Below, in pieces: positions 9,180 through 18,675 of a stretch of DNA of 64,000 nt (position 1 is the stretch's first letter; each line of letters opens with the position of its first letter). This DNA is from Halomonas sp. QHL1. GTDB lineage: Bacteria; Pseudomonadota; Gammaproteobacteria; Pseudomonadales; Halomonadaceae. A model generated the notes under the pieces. The model was not told the origin of the DNA. It searched no databases and saw nothing but the letters and a program-made list of their open reading frames with translations. The stretch covers positions 1,945,705 through 2,009,704 of the forward strand of contig NZ_MINL01000001.1 of NCBI RefSeq assembly GCF_001882345.1. Direction: 5' to 3'. The position numbers and the translations under genes were made by a program.

Positions 9180-9839
9180 ATGGCAGAGCGCAGTGACACG
9201 CCCGATACAACCACGCCACCACAGCCACTGCTAGAGGATGAGCAGCTGGATAGACTGGACGACTTCCTCGACTCTGATCAAGTGGATGAAGACGCCTTGG
9301 ATCTGATCTCCGCCCATGGCTTTTTAGTGGCGCTTGCCGTGGCCCCTAGCGAAGTGCCGCCTACCCAGTGGCTGGCTGAGCTGTTTCAGGGTAAGCCTCG
9401 CTACGCCGACGACGCCGAGCGTGATGAGATTATCACCCTGCTCACGCTGCTGCGTGACAACGCGGTGGCGGTTCTCGAGCAAGGCGGCCTGCCGGAGCTT
9501 CCATTTGAGCTAACCCTGGGTGGCGAACCTGCCGAGGAAACCCCTATTGGCGACTGGTGCGCGGGGTTTATGGAGGGCGTTTTCAGCGACGAGAGCGCCT
9601 GGTTCCAGGACGATGAAGAGGCTGCCGCCACCCTGCTGCTGCCGTTTATGCTGCTCTCTGGGCTGTTCGACGATGAGCCGGACATGGCCGAGCTGGCTAA
9701 AGATCAAGAGCGCCAGGAGTCGCTGGTAGTACAGTTACCAGAGCTCGTTTTAGACCTTTACCTGCACTACCGCGTGCCGCCGGAAACGCCAAAACCCAAA
9801 CCGCGTAAAAAAACGCCTGCAAAAGGCAAAAAGCGCTAG
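9180..9839 (+). CDS. YecA/UPF0149 family protein
   Basis: This 219-residue acidic protein has the YgfB/YecA (UPF0149) fold signatures: LDDFLDS near the start, DLISAHGFLVALAVAPSEVPP, and the central GDWCAGFMEGV. The C-terminal tail is lysine/proline rich (PKPKPRKKTPAKGKKR), and the SEC-C zinc motif found in some YecA proteins is absent. The biochemical function of the family is not settled. It is divergent from sprT and convergent with the cardiolipin synthase gene, so it looks monocistronic. Confidence 0.8.
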   Translation: MAERSDTPDTTTPPQPLLEDEQLDRLDDFLDSDQVDEDALDLISAHGFLVALAVAPSEVPPTQWLAELFQGKPRYADDAERDEIITLLTLLRDNAVAVLEQGGLPELPFELTLGGEPAEETPIGDWCAGFMEGVFSDESAWFQDDEEAAATLLLPFMLLSGLFDDEPDMAELAKDQERQESLVVQLPELVLDLYLHYRVPPETPKPKPRKKTPAKGKKR

Positions 9840-9854
9840 TGCTATCAGCGGCCC

Positions 9855-10976
9855 TCATTTAAGCCGCGTCACAATGGCATCCAGCACGCCATAGATCCAC
9901 TCACGGGCGCGCTGCCCCCAGGGGCGCGCTGCCCAAGCCGCGGCGTCTACCTCCTGGCTGGCGGCAAAGTTTCGCTCAAACAGTTCGCGAACTTCAGCCG
10001 CTAGCTGTGGGTCCATCGCTTCTTGGTTCGCCTCTAGGTTCCAGTGCAAATTCCAATGGTCAAAGTTACACGAACCAATGCTTACCCACTCATCGGCAAG
10101 CACAAATTTGGCATGAATAAAGGTCGGCTGAAACTCAAAAATGCGCACGCCAGCTTTCAGCAGCGAGTGGTAAAAGCGTTGACCGGCAAAGCGAACGCTG
10201 GGATGGTCGTGCTTTGCCCCAGGCAACAATAAGCGTACATCAACACCGCGGCGAGCCGCGCGAACCAAGCGCCGGCGCAGGGCAAAGGTGGGCACAAAGT
10301 AGGGTGTACATAACCAGAGTCGTTCGTTTACCTGGCTGACACGTTGGTGCAGCGAGTGGCGAATCGCTTGGTATCGATAGCCTCGCGCTGACATCGCCCG
10401 CCCGGGCACGCCATTGGCAAGCGCCGGTGGCTCACGGCGTTCAGGGAGAGCCACCGGGCGGCTATCTCCCTTCTCCGTGCGGGTTAGCCGTGAATGCCAT
10501 AGGCGCCGAAACAGCAGTTCCCAATCGGCCACCACCGGCCCTTCAATACGCAGGGCAATTTCATACCAGGCATTCAAAAACTCATCCACCGCGCCAAAGC
10601 CACCGGTAAAAGCCAGTTCACCATCAATCACGACTATTTTGCGGTGATCGCGGCTCAAATTCAGCGCCAAAGAGTGGAAGCCTATCGGGTTAAAAAAGCG
10701 TAGCTGAACACCGCCCTGCTTCAACCGTTGGCGATCATTGCTGGAGAGGCCCATCGAGCCATAGCCATCCAGCAGCAAACAGACGCTGACCCCGCGCTGT
10801 GCAGCCTCAATCAGCGCATCACTGACTTGATCCGCCAGCTCTCCCGACTCCATTAAATAGAGCTCTACCAACACATAGTGACGGGCGCTATATACTGCTT
10901 CAAACATGGCCGGCAGAAAGCGTGTGGCCTCTGGCAGCAGCGTAAACCGATTTCCTTCTCGCCACGCGTTCTGCAT
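9855..10976 (-). CDS. clsB: ClsB-like cardiolipin synthase (phospholipase D family)
   Basis: The 373-residue protein has two phospholipase D HKD motifs: HRKIVVID (His111, Lys113, Asp118) followed by TGGFG, and HAKFVLAD (His288, Lys290, Asp295) followed by GSCNFD. There is no long N-terminal membrane anchor, which fits ClsB (YbhO) rather than ClsA. ClsB makes cardiolipin and phosphatidylglycerol from phosphatidyl groups at the inner membrane. The product could also be another PLD-type phosphatidyltransferase. Confidence 0.82.
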   Translation of the reverse strand: MQNAWREGNRFTLLPEATRFLPAMFEAVYSARHYVLVELYLMESGELADQVSDALIEAAQRGVSVCLLLDGYGSMGLSSNDRQRLKQGGVQLRFFNPIGFHSLALNLSRDHRKIVVIDGELAFTGGFGAVDEFLNAWYEIALRIEGPVVADWELLFRRLWHSRLTRTEKGDSRPVALPERREPPALANGVPGRAMSARGYRYQAIRHSLHQRVSQVNERLWLCTPYFVPTFALRRRLVRAARRGVDVRLLLPGAKHDHPSVRFAGQRFYHSLLKAGVRIFEFQPTFIHAKFVLADEWVSIGSCNFDHWNLHWNLEANQEAMDPQLAAEVRELFERNFAASQEVDAAAWAARPWGQRAREWIYGVLDAIVTRLK

Positions 10977-11012
10977 GGGTGCTCCTTGCGGTACTGCCGA
11001 TAAGCGAGCCGA

Positions 11013-11732
11013 TTAGCGCACTAATGAGCGATGTACATATAAATCGTAGCGGCTGGTTTTCCCCTCAAGGGTATGCTGCGGCGCTGGGCCCGCAATAGGC
11101 GGCGCCTTCCGGGGGCGCTTAACCACCACACGGTGAGTGGCTACATCCAACGCTGCTTCAAGTAAGCGCGGGGCATCGTTATCATCACCGGCCAACTCGC
11201 GAAACAGCCGCATCTCTTTTTTCACCAGCGCGGATTGTTCACGGTGGGGAAACATCGGATCCAGGTGTATCACCTGGGGTGAAAAGTGTGCACTCGTTAC
11301 GAGTTCAGCCAGGGATTGAGCGGCATCGCCGTGGCGCAGCGTCATTCGGGCGGCAATAGCCGCCGTATCGCTATGCCTGGAGGCGCGTTTCAGGCCATCT
11401 TCCAGCAGCGCCGCAATCGCCGCGACTCGCTCAATTAACAACACCTGAGCGCCTAAACCAGCCAGCACAAACGCATCGCGGCCTAGTCCTGCCGTTGCAT
11501 CAACAATGCTGGGTGACACGCCCTTGGCTAACCCACAGGCCTTTGCCACGAGCTGGCCCCGCCCACCGCCAAAGCGACGCCGGTGGGCCGCTTTGCCCGC
11601 CACGAAATCAACGCTGAGCGGTTTGCCGTAGCGTTTTTCATCGCCGACCAGCACCAACCCATGTTCGCCCTGCACCAAGCGCAGGCCGTCAGGTAGAAGG
11701 ATGCTCTCAACATCGCTCTCCACAAAGCTCAT
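11013..11732 (-). CDS. rsmJ: 16S rRNA (guanine1516-N2)-methyltransferase
   Basis: This 239-residue SAM-dependent methyltransferase matches RsmJ (YhiQ). It has the N-terminal segment [26 protein letters not shown], split here as [13 protein letters not shown] and [10 protein letters not shown], the SAM-binding [12 protein letters not shown], and the catalytic-region motif HLDPMFPHR. RsmJ methylates G1516 of 16S rRNA. The start codon overlaps the end of tsaB by four bases, so the two are translationally coupled. Confidence 0.92.
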   Translation of the reverse strand: MSFVESDVESILLPDGLRLVQGEHGLVLVGDEKRYGKPLSVDFVAGKAAHRRRFGGGRGQLVAKACGLAKGVSPSIVDATAGLGRDAFVLAGLGAQVLLIERVAAIAALLEDGLKRASRHSDTAAIAARMTLRHGDAAQSLAELVTSAHFSPQVIHLDPMFPHREQSALVKKEMRLFRELAGDDNDAPRLLEAALDVATHRVVVKRPRKAPPIAGPAPQHTLEGKTSRYDLYVHRSLVR

Positions 11733-12427
11733 GCGGGCTTTTTCCAGGCAACGTCGTTGCGCAGATAAACTGGCTGAACCAAGTGCGCGGGCTGCCCCAA
11801 ACCAGCGGCAAAATCACGCGCCGCCAGCCACGCCATCTCTTCTGCGCGGGGCTCTAAATCATCCAAATGCTGGGGCATGCTTAGTTGCACATCGACAGTG
11901 AAGCGCTCCCACAGCGAAAAGCCGCTGCCCACGCCTACCCAGTCAGTTTCATCGCCCGGCAGGCGAAGTGCCTCAGGGGCCAGCACCGCCTCGGCGCTCA
12001 TTGGCGTGATAGTGTCTTTCAGGCAGTGCCAGGTCGCGGCGTATATCTCGCCCATGCGGGCATCTAAAGCTGTCGCTACGTGGCGGAGGTGATAACGGCG
12101 ATGGGCCTGAAGCGCCAGCGCTTCCAGTGTTGAGACCCCCAATAGCGGGCAGTCGAGACCAAACGCTAATCCTTGGGCTGCCCCCGCCGCGATACGCAGC
12201 CCGGTAAACGAACCCGGCCCCCGACCAAACGCTACGGCATCAAGCTGGGAAGGCGTTACCTGCGCTTCGGCAAGCACCTCATCCACCATCGGCAACAGTC
12301 GACGGGTATGGGCACGGGGCGTCATCTCAAAGCGCGCCAGGCACTCAGTACCAGCGTCGTCTTGGCGCAGTAGGGCTGCAGAGCAGGCGCTTGAAGAGGC
12401 GTCCAGGGCAAGCAGATGTAACGGCAT
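11729..12427 (-). CDS. tsaB: tRNA threonylcarbamoyladenosine biosynthesis protein TsaB
   Basis: TsaB is the scaffold partner of TsaD and TsaE in making N6-threonylcarbamoyladenosine at position 37 of ANN-decoding tRNAs. The 232-residue product has the ASKHA-type start [15 protein letters not shown] and the TsaB signature [25 protein letters not shown], here seen as [12 protein letters not shown]. Length is normal. It begins a two-gene operon with rsmJ. A TATAAT box (12460-12465, minus strand) lies 33 bp upstream of the ATG. Confidence 0.94.
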   Translation of the reverse strand: MPLHLLALDASSSACSAALLRQDDAGTECLARFEMTPRAHTRRLLPMVDEVLAEAQVTPSQLDAVAFGRGPGSFTGLRIAAGAAQGLAFGLDCPLLGVSTLEALALQAHRRYHLRHVATALDARMGEIYAATWHCLKDTITPMSAEAVLAPEALRLPGDETDWVGVGSGFSLWERFTVDVQLSMPQHLDDLEPRAEEMAWLAARDFAAGLGQPAHLVQPVYLRNDVAWKKPA

Positions 12428-12459
12428 AGCAAGTGGCCACTCGAAAGAAAGGTTGCGGC

Positions 12460-12465
12460 ATTATA
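12460..12465 (-). promoter_or_regulatory. Candidate -10 element for tsaB-rsmJ
   Basis: A perfect TATAAT on the minus strand stands 33 bp before the tsaB start and just past the adk terminator hairpin. No good -35 is visible at 16-18 bp, so the promoter is only suggested. Confidence 0.35.
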
Positions 12466-12486
12466 CCTTTGTCACGCTAATACGAC

Positions 12487-12511
12487 GATGGCCCGCATTG
12501 AGCGGGCCATC
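12487..12511 (-). terminator. Hairpin between adk and tsaB
   Basis: A perfect 10-bp GC-rich stem (12487-12496 with 12502-12511, loop ATTGA) lies 40 bases past the adk stop codon on the minus strand. There is almost no T run, so it may be a weak or Rho-assisted terminator. Confidence 0.5.
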
Positions 12512-12551
12512 GGCAAAGGCGTAAAACGCTTTGGTTAGCTAGGGGCTTTTA

Positions 12552-13331
<780 letters not shown>

Positions 13332-13415
13332 TTAAAATTAAAACAGACAGGTGACGCAAAACTACCACTTTGGTCGCCCTGCTATAGGTTTAGTAAGGAT
13401 AGAGATTTAGCAAAC

Positions 13416-13445
13416 ACAAGCGGCGCCCCGAGGGGCGCCGCTTGT
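13416..13445 (-). terminator. Terminator of the aceEF operon
   Basis: A 13-bp perfect stem (13416-13428 with 13433-13445, loop of 4) begins 19 bases past the aceF stop codon. On the minus strand it is followed by GTTTGCTAAAT, a weak T run. Confidence 0.65.
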
Positions 13446-13464
13446 ATGAGTACATCGCTACCAA

Positions 13465-15501
13465 TTACAGCAATAAGCGACGTATATCGGTCAGCACGTC
13501 TGCCAGGAAGGCAGTAAAGCGTGCCGCATCGGCGCCGTTGATCGCGCGGTGATCGTAGGAGAGCGACAGCGGCATCATTAGGCGTGGCTGGAAGGCGCTG
13601 CCATCCCAAACCGGCTTCATCTGCGCTTTGGACACGCCCAGAATGGCCACTTCCGGCGCGTTAACGATCGGTGTAAACGCCGTGCCACCAATCGAACCGA
13701 GGCTCGAAATAGTGAAGCAGCCACCGGTCATCTCGTCGCGCTTGAGCTTTTTGGTCTGCGCTTTCTTGCCTAGCTCCGCCATCTCCTTGGCAATCTCGAT
13801 CAAGGATTTTTTGTCGGCGTTGCGTACTACCGGCACCATCAGACCATCAGGTGTATCCACGGCAATACCGATATGGACGTAGTTCTTCCATACCAGGGTT
13901 TCGCCGTCGCCCTTCAAGCTGACGTTGAACTGCGGGAATTTACGCAGCGCAAAGGCGCAGGCCTTGACCATAAAGGGCAGCGGCGTCAGTTTGGCGCCCT
14001 GGGCTTCAGCCTCTGCTTTCATCGCCTTGCGGAAAGCTTCCAGCTCGGTAATATCCGCTTCGTCGAACTGCGTGACGTGGGGCACATTGAGCCAGCTACG
14101 ATGCAGGTTGGTCGCGCCCATCTTGAGCAGACGCCCCATCGGCTTCTCTTCCACTTCACCAAACTGGCTGAAGTCGACTTCCGGGATCGGCGGAATGCCC
14201 GCACCGCCGGTGGCTGCAGCTGCGGCGCCGGGCTGGGCTTTACCCTGATTGGCAATCGCTTGCTTCACGTAGGACTGTACGTCCTCTTTGAGCACGCGAT
14301 CTTTCGGGCCACTAGGTTTCACCAGTTCCAAATCGACACCCAGCTCACGAGCCAGCATACGCACCGCTGGGCCGGCGTGAACCAGCTTGCCATCGCGGGG
14401 CTTATGGGCCGCCATCTGAGCTTCGGGGCTTGGCGTACCCGCCGGAGATTCAGTGGCCTTGGACGGCTTATCTTTTTTAGGCTCATATTTTTCGGGTGCG
14501 GCTTTTTTCGGTGCCGCTTTTTTGGCGCCAGCGACTTCCATATAGCCAATCACATCGCCTTCAGAGACGGTGTCGCCCTCTTTAACGGTCAGCTCCAGGA
14601 GCTTGCCTTTATAGGGGCTGGGCACGTCCATAGAGGCTTTGTCGGACTCTAGAGTGATGAGCGGGTCTTCTTCGTTGATCTCGTCACCTGCCGCTACGCC
14701 GATCTCGATAATCGGCACATCAGAAGCGCCAGAAAGATCCGGTACGCGAATCTCTTTGCGCTCCGGCTCGCCGCTAGCGGCCTCTTCCTGTTCATCTTCT
14801 TCAGCGGACTCTTCCGGCTCACTGCTGGCTTGGTTGGAGGACGGCTCTGAAGCGGCACTCTCTTGCTGCGCGTCTTCGCTGTCGTCCCCGCCTTCGCCAG
14901 CGATCTCCATCTGGCCGATCACATCGCCTTCAGAAACCGTGTCACCCTCTTTCACGGTAAAGCTGACGATCTTACCGCTATGGGGGCTGGGCACGTCCAT
15001 GGAGGCTTTGTCAGACTCCAGCGTGATCAGCGTGTCTTCGGCCTCAACTTCATCGCCTTCGCCTACCGCGACTTCGATGATTTCGACGCTGTCAGAGCCG
15101 CCTAAATCAGGCACTTTAATATCAACTGTCTGCTTACCACCGGCGGATTTCTTAGCCGCGGGCTTCTGCTCTTGCGGTTGGTCTTCTTTGGGTTTTTCTT
15201 GCTTCGCTGGAGCCTCTTCGGGCTGGCTATCAGACGAGCTCTCTTGCTTCTCGTCGCCGCCACCTTCGACTTCCAGCTCAACGATATCGTCACCTTCGGA
15301 AACGCTATCGCCTTCTTTAACCAGCACTTTGAGTACCTTGCCGCCTTTCGGGGCCGGTACGTCCATGCTGGCTTTGTCGGATTCCAGAGTGATCAGGGTG
15401 TCTTCCGCTTCAATGACGTCGCCTTCTGACACCGCAATCTCGATGATTTCGACATCGGTATCGCCGCCGATATCGGGAACTTTGATGATTTCGCTACTCA
15501 A
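13465..15501 (-). CDS. aceF: Pyruvate dehydrogenase E2, dihydrolipoamide acetyltransferase
   Basis: E2 forms the core of the pyruvate dehydrogenase complex and moves acetyl groups from E1 to CoA. The 678-residue product has three lipoyl domains, each with the lipoylation site ESDKASMDVP (first at Lys43), a subunit-binding domain (HAGPAVRMLARELGVDL), and a catalytic domain ending in SYDHRAINGADA with His651. The linkers between lipoyl domains are rich in Glu, Ser and Gln instead of the Ala/Pro linkers of E. coli, possibly a halophile trait. The TTG at 15501 is preferred because AAGGAG stands upstream and it begins SSEIIKVPD; another TTG at 15540 is possible. Cotranscribed with aceE, 58 bp apart. 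Confidence 0.96.
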   Translation of the reverse strand: MSSEIIKVPDIGGDTDVEIIEIAVSEGDVIEAEDTLITLESDKASMDVPAPKGGKVLKVLVKEGDSVSEGDDIVELEVEGGGDEKQESSSDSQPEEAPAKQEKPKEDQPQEQKPAAKKSAGGKQTVDIKVPDLGGSDSVEIIEVAVGEGDEVEAEDTLITLESDKASMDVPSPHSGKIVSFTVKEGDTVSEGDVIGQMEIAGEGGDDSEDAQQESAASEPSSNQASSEPEESAEEDEQEEAASGEPERKEIRVPDLSGASDVPIIEIGVAAGDEINEEDPLITLESDKASMDVPSPYKGKLLELTVKEGDTVSEGDVIGYMEVAGAKKAAPKKAAPEKYEPKKDKPSKATESPAGTPSPEAQMAAHKPRDGKLVHAGPAVRMLARELGVDLELVKPSGPKDRVLKEDVQSYVKQAIANQGKAQPGAAAAATGGAGIPPIPEVDFSQFGEVEEKPMGRLLKMGATNLHRSWLNVPHVTQFDEADITELEAFRKAMKAEAEAQGAKLTPLPFMVKACAFALRKFPQFNVSLKGDGETLVWKNYVHIGIAVDTPDGLMVPVVRNADKKSLIEIAKEMAELGKKAQTKKLKRDEMTGGCFTISSLGSIGGTAFTPIVNAPEVAILGVSKAQMKPVWDGSAFQPRLMMPLSLSYDHRAINGADAARFTAFLADVLTDIRRLLL

Positions 15502-15559
15502 GGTCGCGCTCCTTCCAAATCGGATCGAGCCGGTGGGCAACCGCCCACCGGTCAGCGGT

Positions 15560-18232
15560 TTAGCTAGTCAGCGGGTTAGGCTTATTGGCATCAATGCCAT
15601 ACTTCTTAAGCGCTTCACCAACCTGCTTGCGATCAATCTCGCCGCGATCAGCCAGCGCACGCAGCGCTGCCACGGTCACGAAGTAGCGATCTACTTCGAA
15701 GAAGTAGCGCAGCTTCTCGCGGGTGTCTGAACGGCCAAAGCCATCGGTACCCAGTACAGTGTAGTCACCCGGTACCCAGGCGCGCACTTGATCGGCATAC
15801 AGCTTCATGTAGTCGGTAGACGCGATCACCGGGCCATCACGACCTTCCAGGCACTTAGTGACGTGAGGCTTGTTGGCCTCCGCATCTGGGCTCAGGAAGG
15901 CTTCACGGTCGAGCAGCAGCGCTTCACGACGCAGCTCGTTAAAGCTGGTCACGCTCCAGATATCGGCACCGATGCCCCAATCGTTCTCGAGCAATTCAGC
16001 AGCGGCTTCCACTTCGCGCAGAATAGTGCCCGAACCGAGCAGCTGAACGCGGCCCTTGTCACCCTTGGTTTCGCGCAGTAGGTACATACCTTTGACGATA
16101 TCGTCGGCAGGTACGTTTTCCAGCGCAGGGTGCTCGTAGTTCTCGTTCATTACCGTCAGGTAGTAGAAGCAGTTCTCCTTATCGGTGAACATGCGCTTCA
16201 AACCATCCTGAACAATGACCGCCACTTCATGACCATAGGTCGGGTCGTAGCTGCGGCAGTTGGGAATGGTCGAGGCCTGAATCAGGCTGTGGCCATCCTG
16301 GTGCTGCAGACCTTCGCCGTTAAGCGTGGTGCGCCCCGCCGTGCCGCCGACCATAAAGCCGCGCGCCTGCAGGTCACCCGCCGCCCAGGCCAAATCGCCA
16401 ATGCGCTGGAAGCCAAACATCGAGTAGTAGATGTAGAACGGCAAGAGCGTGACGTTGTTGTTGCTGTAGGAGGTCGCCGCAGCGATCCAGGCCGACATCG
16501 CACCCGCTTCGGTAATGCCCTCTTCGAGGATCTGACCTTTTTGATCCTCGCGGTAGAACATGATCTGGCCTTTATCGACCGGCTCGTACTTCTGACCTTC
16601 CGAGGTGTAGATGCCTAGCTGACGGAACATGCCTTCCATACCGAAGGTACGCGCCTCGTCAGGGATAATCGGCACCACTTTCTGACCGAGCTTTTTATCT
16701 TTCACCAGGCCGTTAAGGACGCGCACAAACGCCATGGTGGTGGAGACTTCGCGGCCTTTCGAACCACCCATTTGCGAGGCAAAGGTCTTGTCTTCGAGGC
16801 TTGGGATCTCCAGTGCCTCAAAGTCGCTCTGGCGGCTGGGCAAGTAGCCACCCAGGCGCTCGCGCTGCAGGTGCATGTACTTAAGCTCGGGGGAGTCTTC
16901 TTCCGGCTTGTAGTAAGGCACGTCTTTGAGCTGCTCATCGGTGATCGGAATGCCGAAGCGATCGCGGAATGTCTTAAGCGCTTCGTACTCCATGCTCTTG
17001 ACCTGGTGCGCTTCGTTGGCAGCTTCGCCATCGCCGCTACCCATGCCGTAACCTTTAACGGTGTGCGCCAGGATGACCGTGGGCTTGCCGTTAGAGGTGT
17101 TTACCGCTTCGTGGTAGGCCGCGTAAACCTTGAACGGATCGTGGCCACCGCGGTTGAGCTTCCAGATATCTTCGTCGGAGAGGTCGTTGACCATCGCCTC
17201 GGTTTCTGGATATTTGCCAAAGAAGTGCTCGCGGGTGTACGCGCCGCCGTTGGCTTTGTAGTTCTGGTACTCGCCGTCGACCGCTTCGTCCATGCGCTTC
17301 TGAAGGATGCCTTTCTTGTCCTTCTCGAACAGCGGATCCCAATGACGGCCCCAGACCACCTTGATCACGTTCCAGCCAGCGCCACGGAAGACGCCTTCGA
17401 ATTCGTCCATCACCCGCGAGTTGCCGCGTACAGGGCCGTCAAGGCGCTGCAGGTTACAGTTGATGACGAAGATCAGGTTATCGAGGTTTTCGCGACCGGC
17501 CAGTGAAATAGCGCCCAGGGATTCCGGCTCGTCACACTCGCCGTCGCCCATGAAGCACCAGATCTTGCGGTCATACATATCCTTCAGCTCACGGTGATGC
17601 AGGTACTTCATCACGTGCGCTTGGTAGATCGCCTGAATCGGGCCAAGGCCCATAGAGACCGTGGGGAACTGCCAGTAGTCTGGCATTAACCACGGGTGCG
17701 GGTAGGAAGATAGACCATCGCCATCGACTTCCTGACGGAACTTGTCCATCTGCTCTTCGCTCAAGCGACCTTCCAAATAGGAACGCGCGTAGATGCCCGG
17801 CGCCACGTGCCCCTGGATATACACCAAGTCACCGGCAAAATCGCCCTGCGGCGCGCGGAAGAAGTGGTTAAAGCCCACGTCATACAGGGTAGCCGAGGAC
17901 ATAAAGCTGGCAATATGTCCACCCAGACCCGGCTTGGCGCGGTTATTACGAATAACCTGAGCAATGGCATTGTAACGGATCAAAGAGCGGATACGACGCT
18001 CCATGAACAGGTCGCCAGGCATCGGTGCTTCGCGGTGAACCGGGATCGTATTACGGTGCGGGGTCGTCACCGAGAAGGGCACCTTCATGCCGTCCCGACG
18101 CAGGCGATCCGCCAGGCGGGTCATAAGGTAGCGGGCACGATCTTCGCCCTCACGATCCAATACCGACTCTAGGGAATCAATCCATTCCGTAGTTTCGATC
18201 GGATCGAGATCTTCTCTTGTCTCCAGACTCAT
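15560..18232 (-). CDS. aceE: Pyruvate dehydrogenase E1 component (homodimeric)
   Basis: E1 is the thiamine-diphosphate enzyme that decarboxylates pyruvate and acetylates the lipoyl groups of AceF. At 890 residues it has the standard length of gammaproteobacterial AceE. The TPP motif runs from GDGECDEPE (Gly229) to NCN (258-260), and RNNRAKPGLGGHIASFMSSA and GGTAGRTTLNGEGLQHQDG are diagnostic. The ATG follows GGAGAG. No pdhR or lpd is adjacent; lipoamide dehydrogenase must be encoded elsewhere. Confidence 0.98.
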   Translation of the reverse strand: MSLETREDLDPIETTEWIDSLESVLDREGEDRARYLMTRLADRLRRDGMKVPFSVTTPHRNTIPVHREAPMPGDLFMERRIRSLIRYNAIAQVIRNNRAKPGLGGHIASFMSSATLYDVGFNHFFRAPQGDFAGDLVYIQGHVAPGIYARSYLEGRLSEEQMDKFRQEVDGDGLSSYPHPWLMPDYWQFPTVSMGLGPIQAIYQAHVMKYLHHRELKDMYDRKIWCFMGDGECDEPESLGAISLAGRENLDNLIFVINCNLQRLDGPVRGNSRVMDEFEGVFRGAGWNVIKVVWGRHWDPLFEKDKKGILQKRMDEAVDGEYQNYKANGGAYTREHFFGKYPETEAMVNDLSDEDIWKLNRGGHDPFKVYAAYHEAVNTSNGKPTVILAHTVKGYGMGSGDGEAANEAHQVKSMEYEALKTFRDRFGIPITDEQLKDVPYYKPEEDSPELKYMHLQRERLGGYLPSRQSDFEALEIPSLEDKTFASQMGGSKGREVSTTMAFVRVLNGLVKDKKLGQKVVPIIPDEARTFGMEGMFRQLGIYTSEGQKYEPVDKGQIMFYREDQKGQILEEGITEAGAMSAWIAAATSYSNNNVTLLPFYIYYSMFGFQRIGDLAWAAGDLQARGFMVGGTAGRTTLNGEGLQHQDGHSLIQASTIPNCRSYDPTYGHEVAVIVQDGLKRMFTDKENCFYYLTVMNENYEHPALENVPADDIVKGMYLLRETKGDKGRVQLLGSGTILREVEAAAELLENDWGIGADIWSVTSFNELRREALLLDREAFLSPDAEANKPHVTKCLEGRDGPVIASTDYMKLYADQVRAWVPGDYTVLGTDGFGRSDTREKLRYFFEVDRYFVTVAALRALADRGEIDRKQVGEALKKYGIDANKPNPLTS

Positions 18233-18595
18233 AGAGGTCTCTCCGAATGACGATAAATGACAATTAACCCCGCTACCCTCAAGGGCCTGGGGCGGCGGTG
18301 TGGAACTCCACCACGCGCCAACATTTCGCCGACGATTAAACGCCGGATAGGGGTTTTAGCTCTACATTCAACAAGCTACGTACGTATTGATGTAGTAAAG
18401 CTACACAATTCTCTTAAAAGTTAGCCTTTTGTATAGGCGAAGATACCTCAAAGTCGCCACGCTGCCAATTCTGGTGCAACGGAAAAGCCTATCGAAAACA
18501 AACTATTGCACTGCAACATAAGCAAAATGTATAACATTTGCCCGTGCCACTAATAGCGAACCAATTGTAATTAAACTACCGTTTTATTACGTTGC
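18233..18595 (-). promoter_or_regulatory. Long upstream region of aceE with several palindromes
   Basis: This gene-free stretch upstream of aceE is rich in dyads. CTACAT-T-CAA (18362-18371) mirrors TTGATGTAG (18387-18395) with one extra base, and a perfect 10-bp palindrome TACGTACGTA (18377-18386) lies inside. TTGCA-C-TGCAA is at 18506-18516, and AAATGT-ATA-ACATTT is at 18525-18539. No open frame with a ribosome-binding site was found. I could not name a convincing -35/-10 pair. The region probably holds the aceEF promoter and regulator sites. Confidence 0.5.
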
Positions 18596-18675
18596 TATTG
18601 AGCTACTTACTTACTGAACCACTTAGCTATTGAAACTCTTTGTTACTCAAATGCTTGGTTACTGAAATGCTTAAT
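18596..18675. repeat. Five-unit 16-bp tandem repeat between aceE and ampD
   Basis: Five contiguous 16-bp units start at 18596, 18612, 18628, 18644 and 18660. Columns 1, 2, 4, 6, 11, 12 and 13 are identical in all five, giving roughly TAYTGAAMYRCTTRGY. The last unit runs into the ampD stop codon (TTA on the plus strand, 18671-18673). The period is not a multiple of three and no frame runs through, so this is DNA-level structure. Confidence 0.8.

Noticed and set aside
13873-15730. Long plus-strand frames opposite aceF, one very rich in Ser and Pro
   Set aside because: They are antisense shadows of the repeated lipoyl domains and linkers; no start signal or family match.
16130-17506. Plus-strand frames of 160-244 codons opposite aceE
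   Set aside because: Same explanation: reverse reading of a strongly biased gene, with no ribosome-binding site or known domain.
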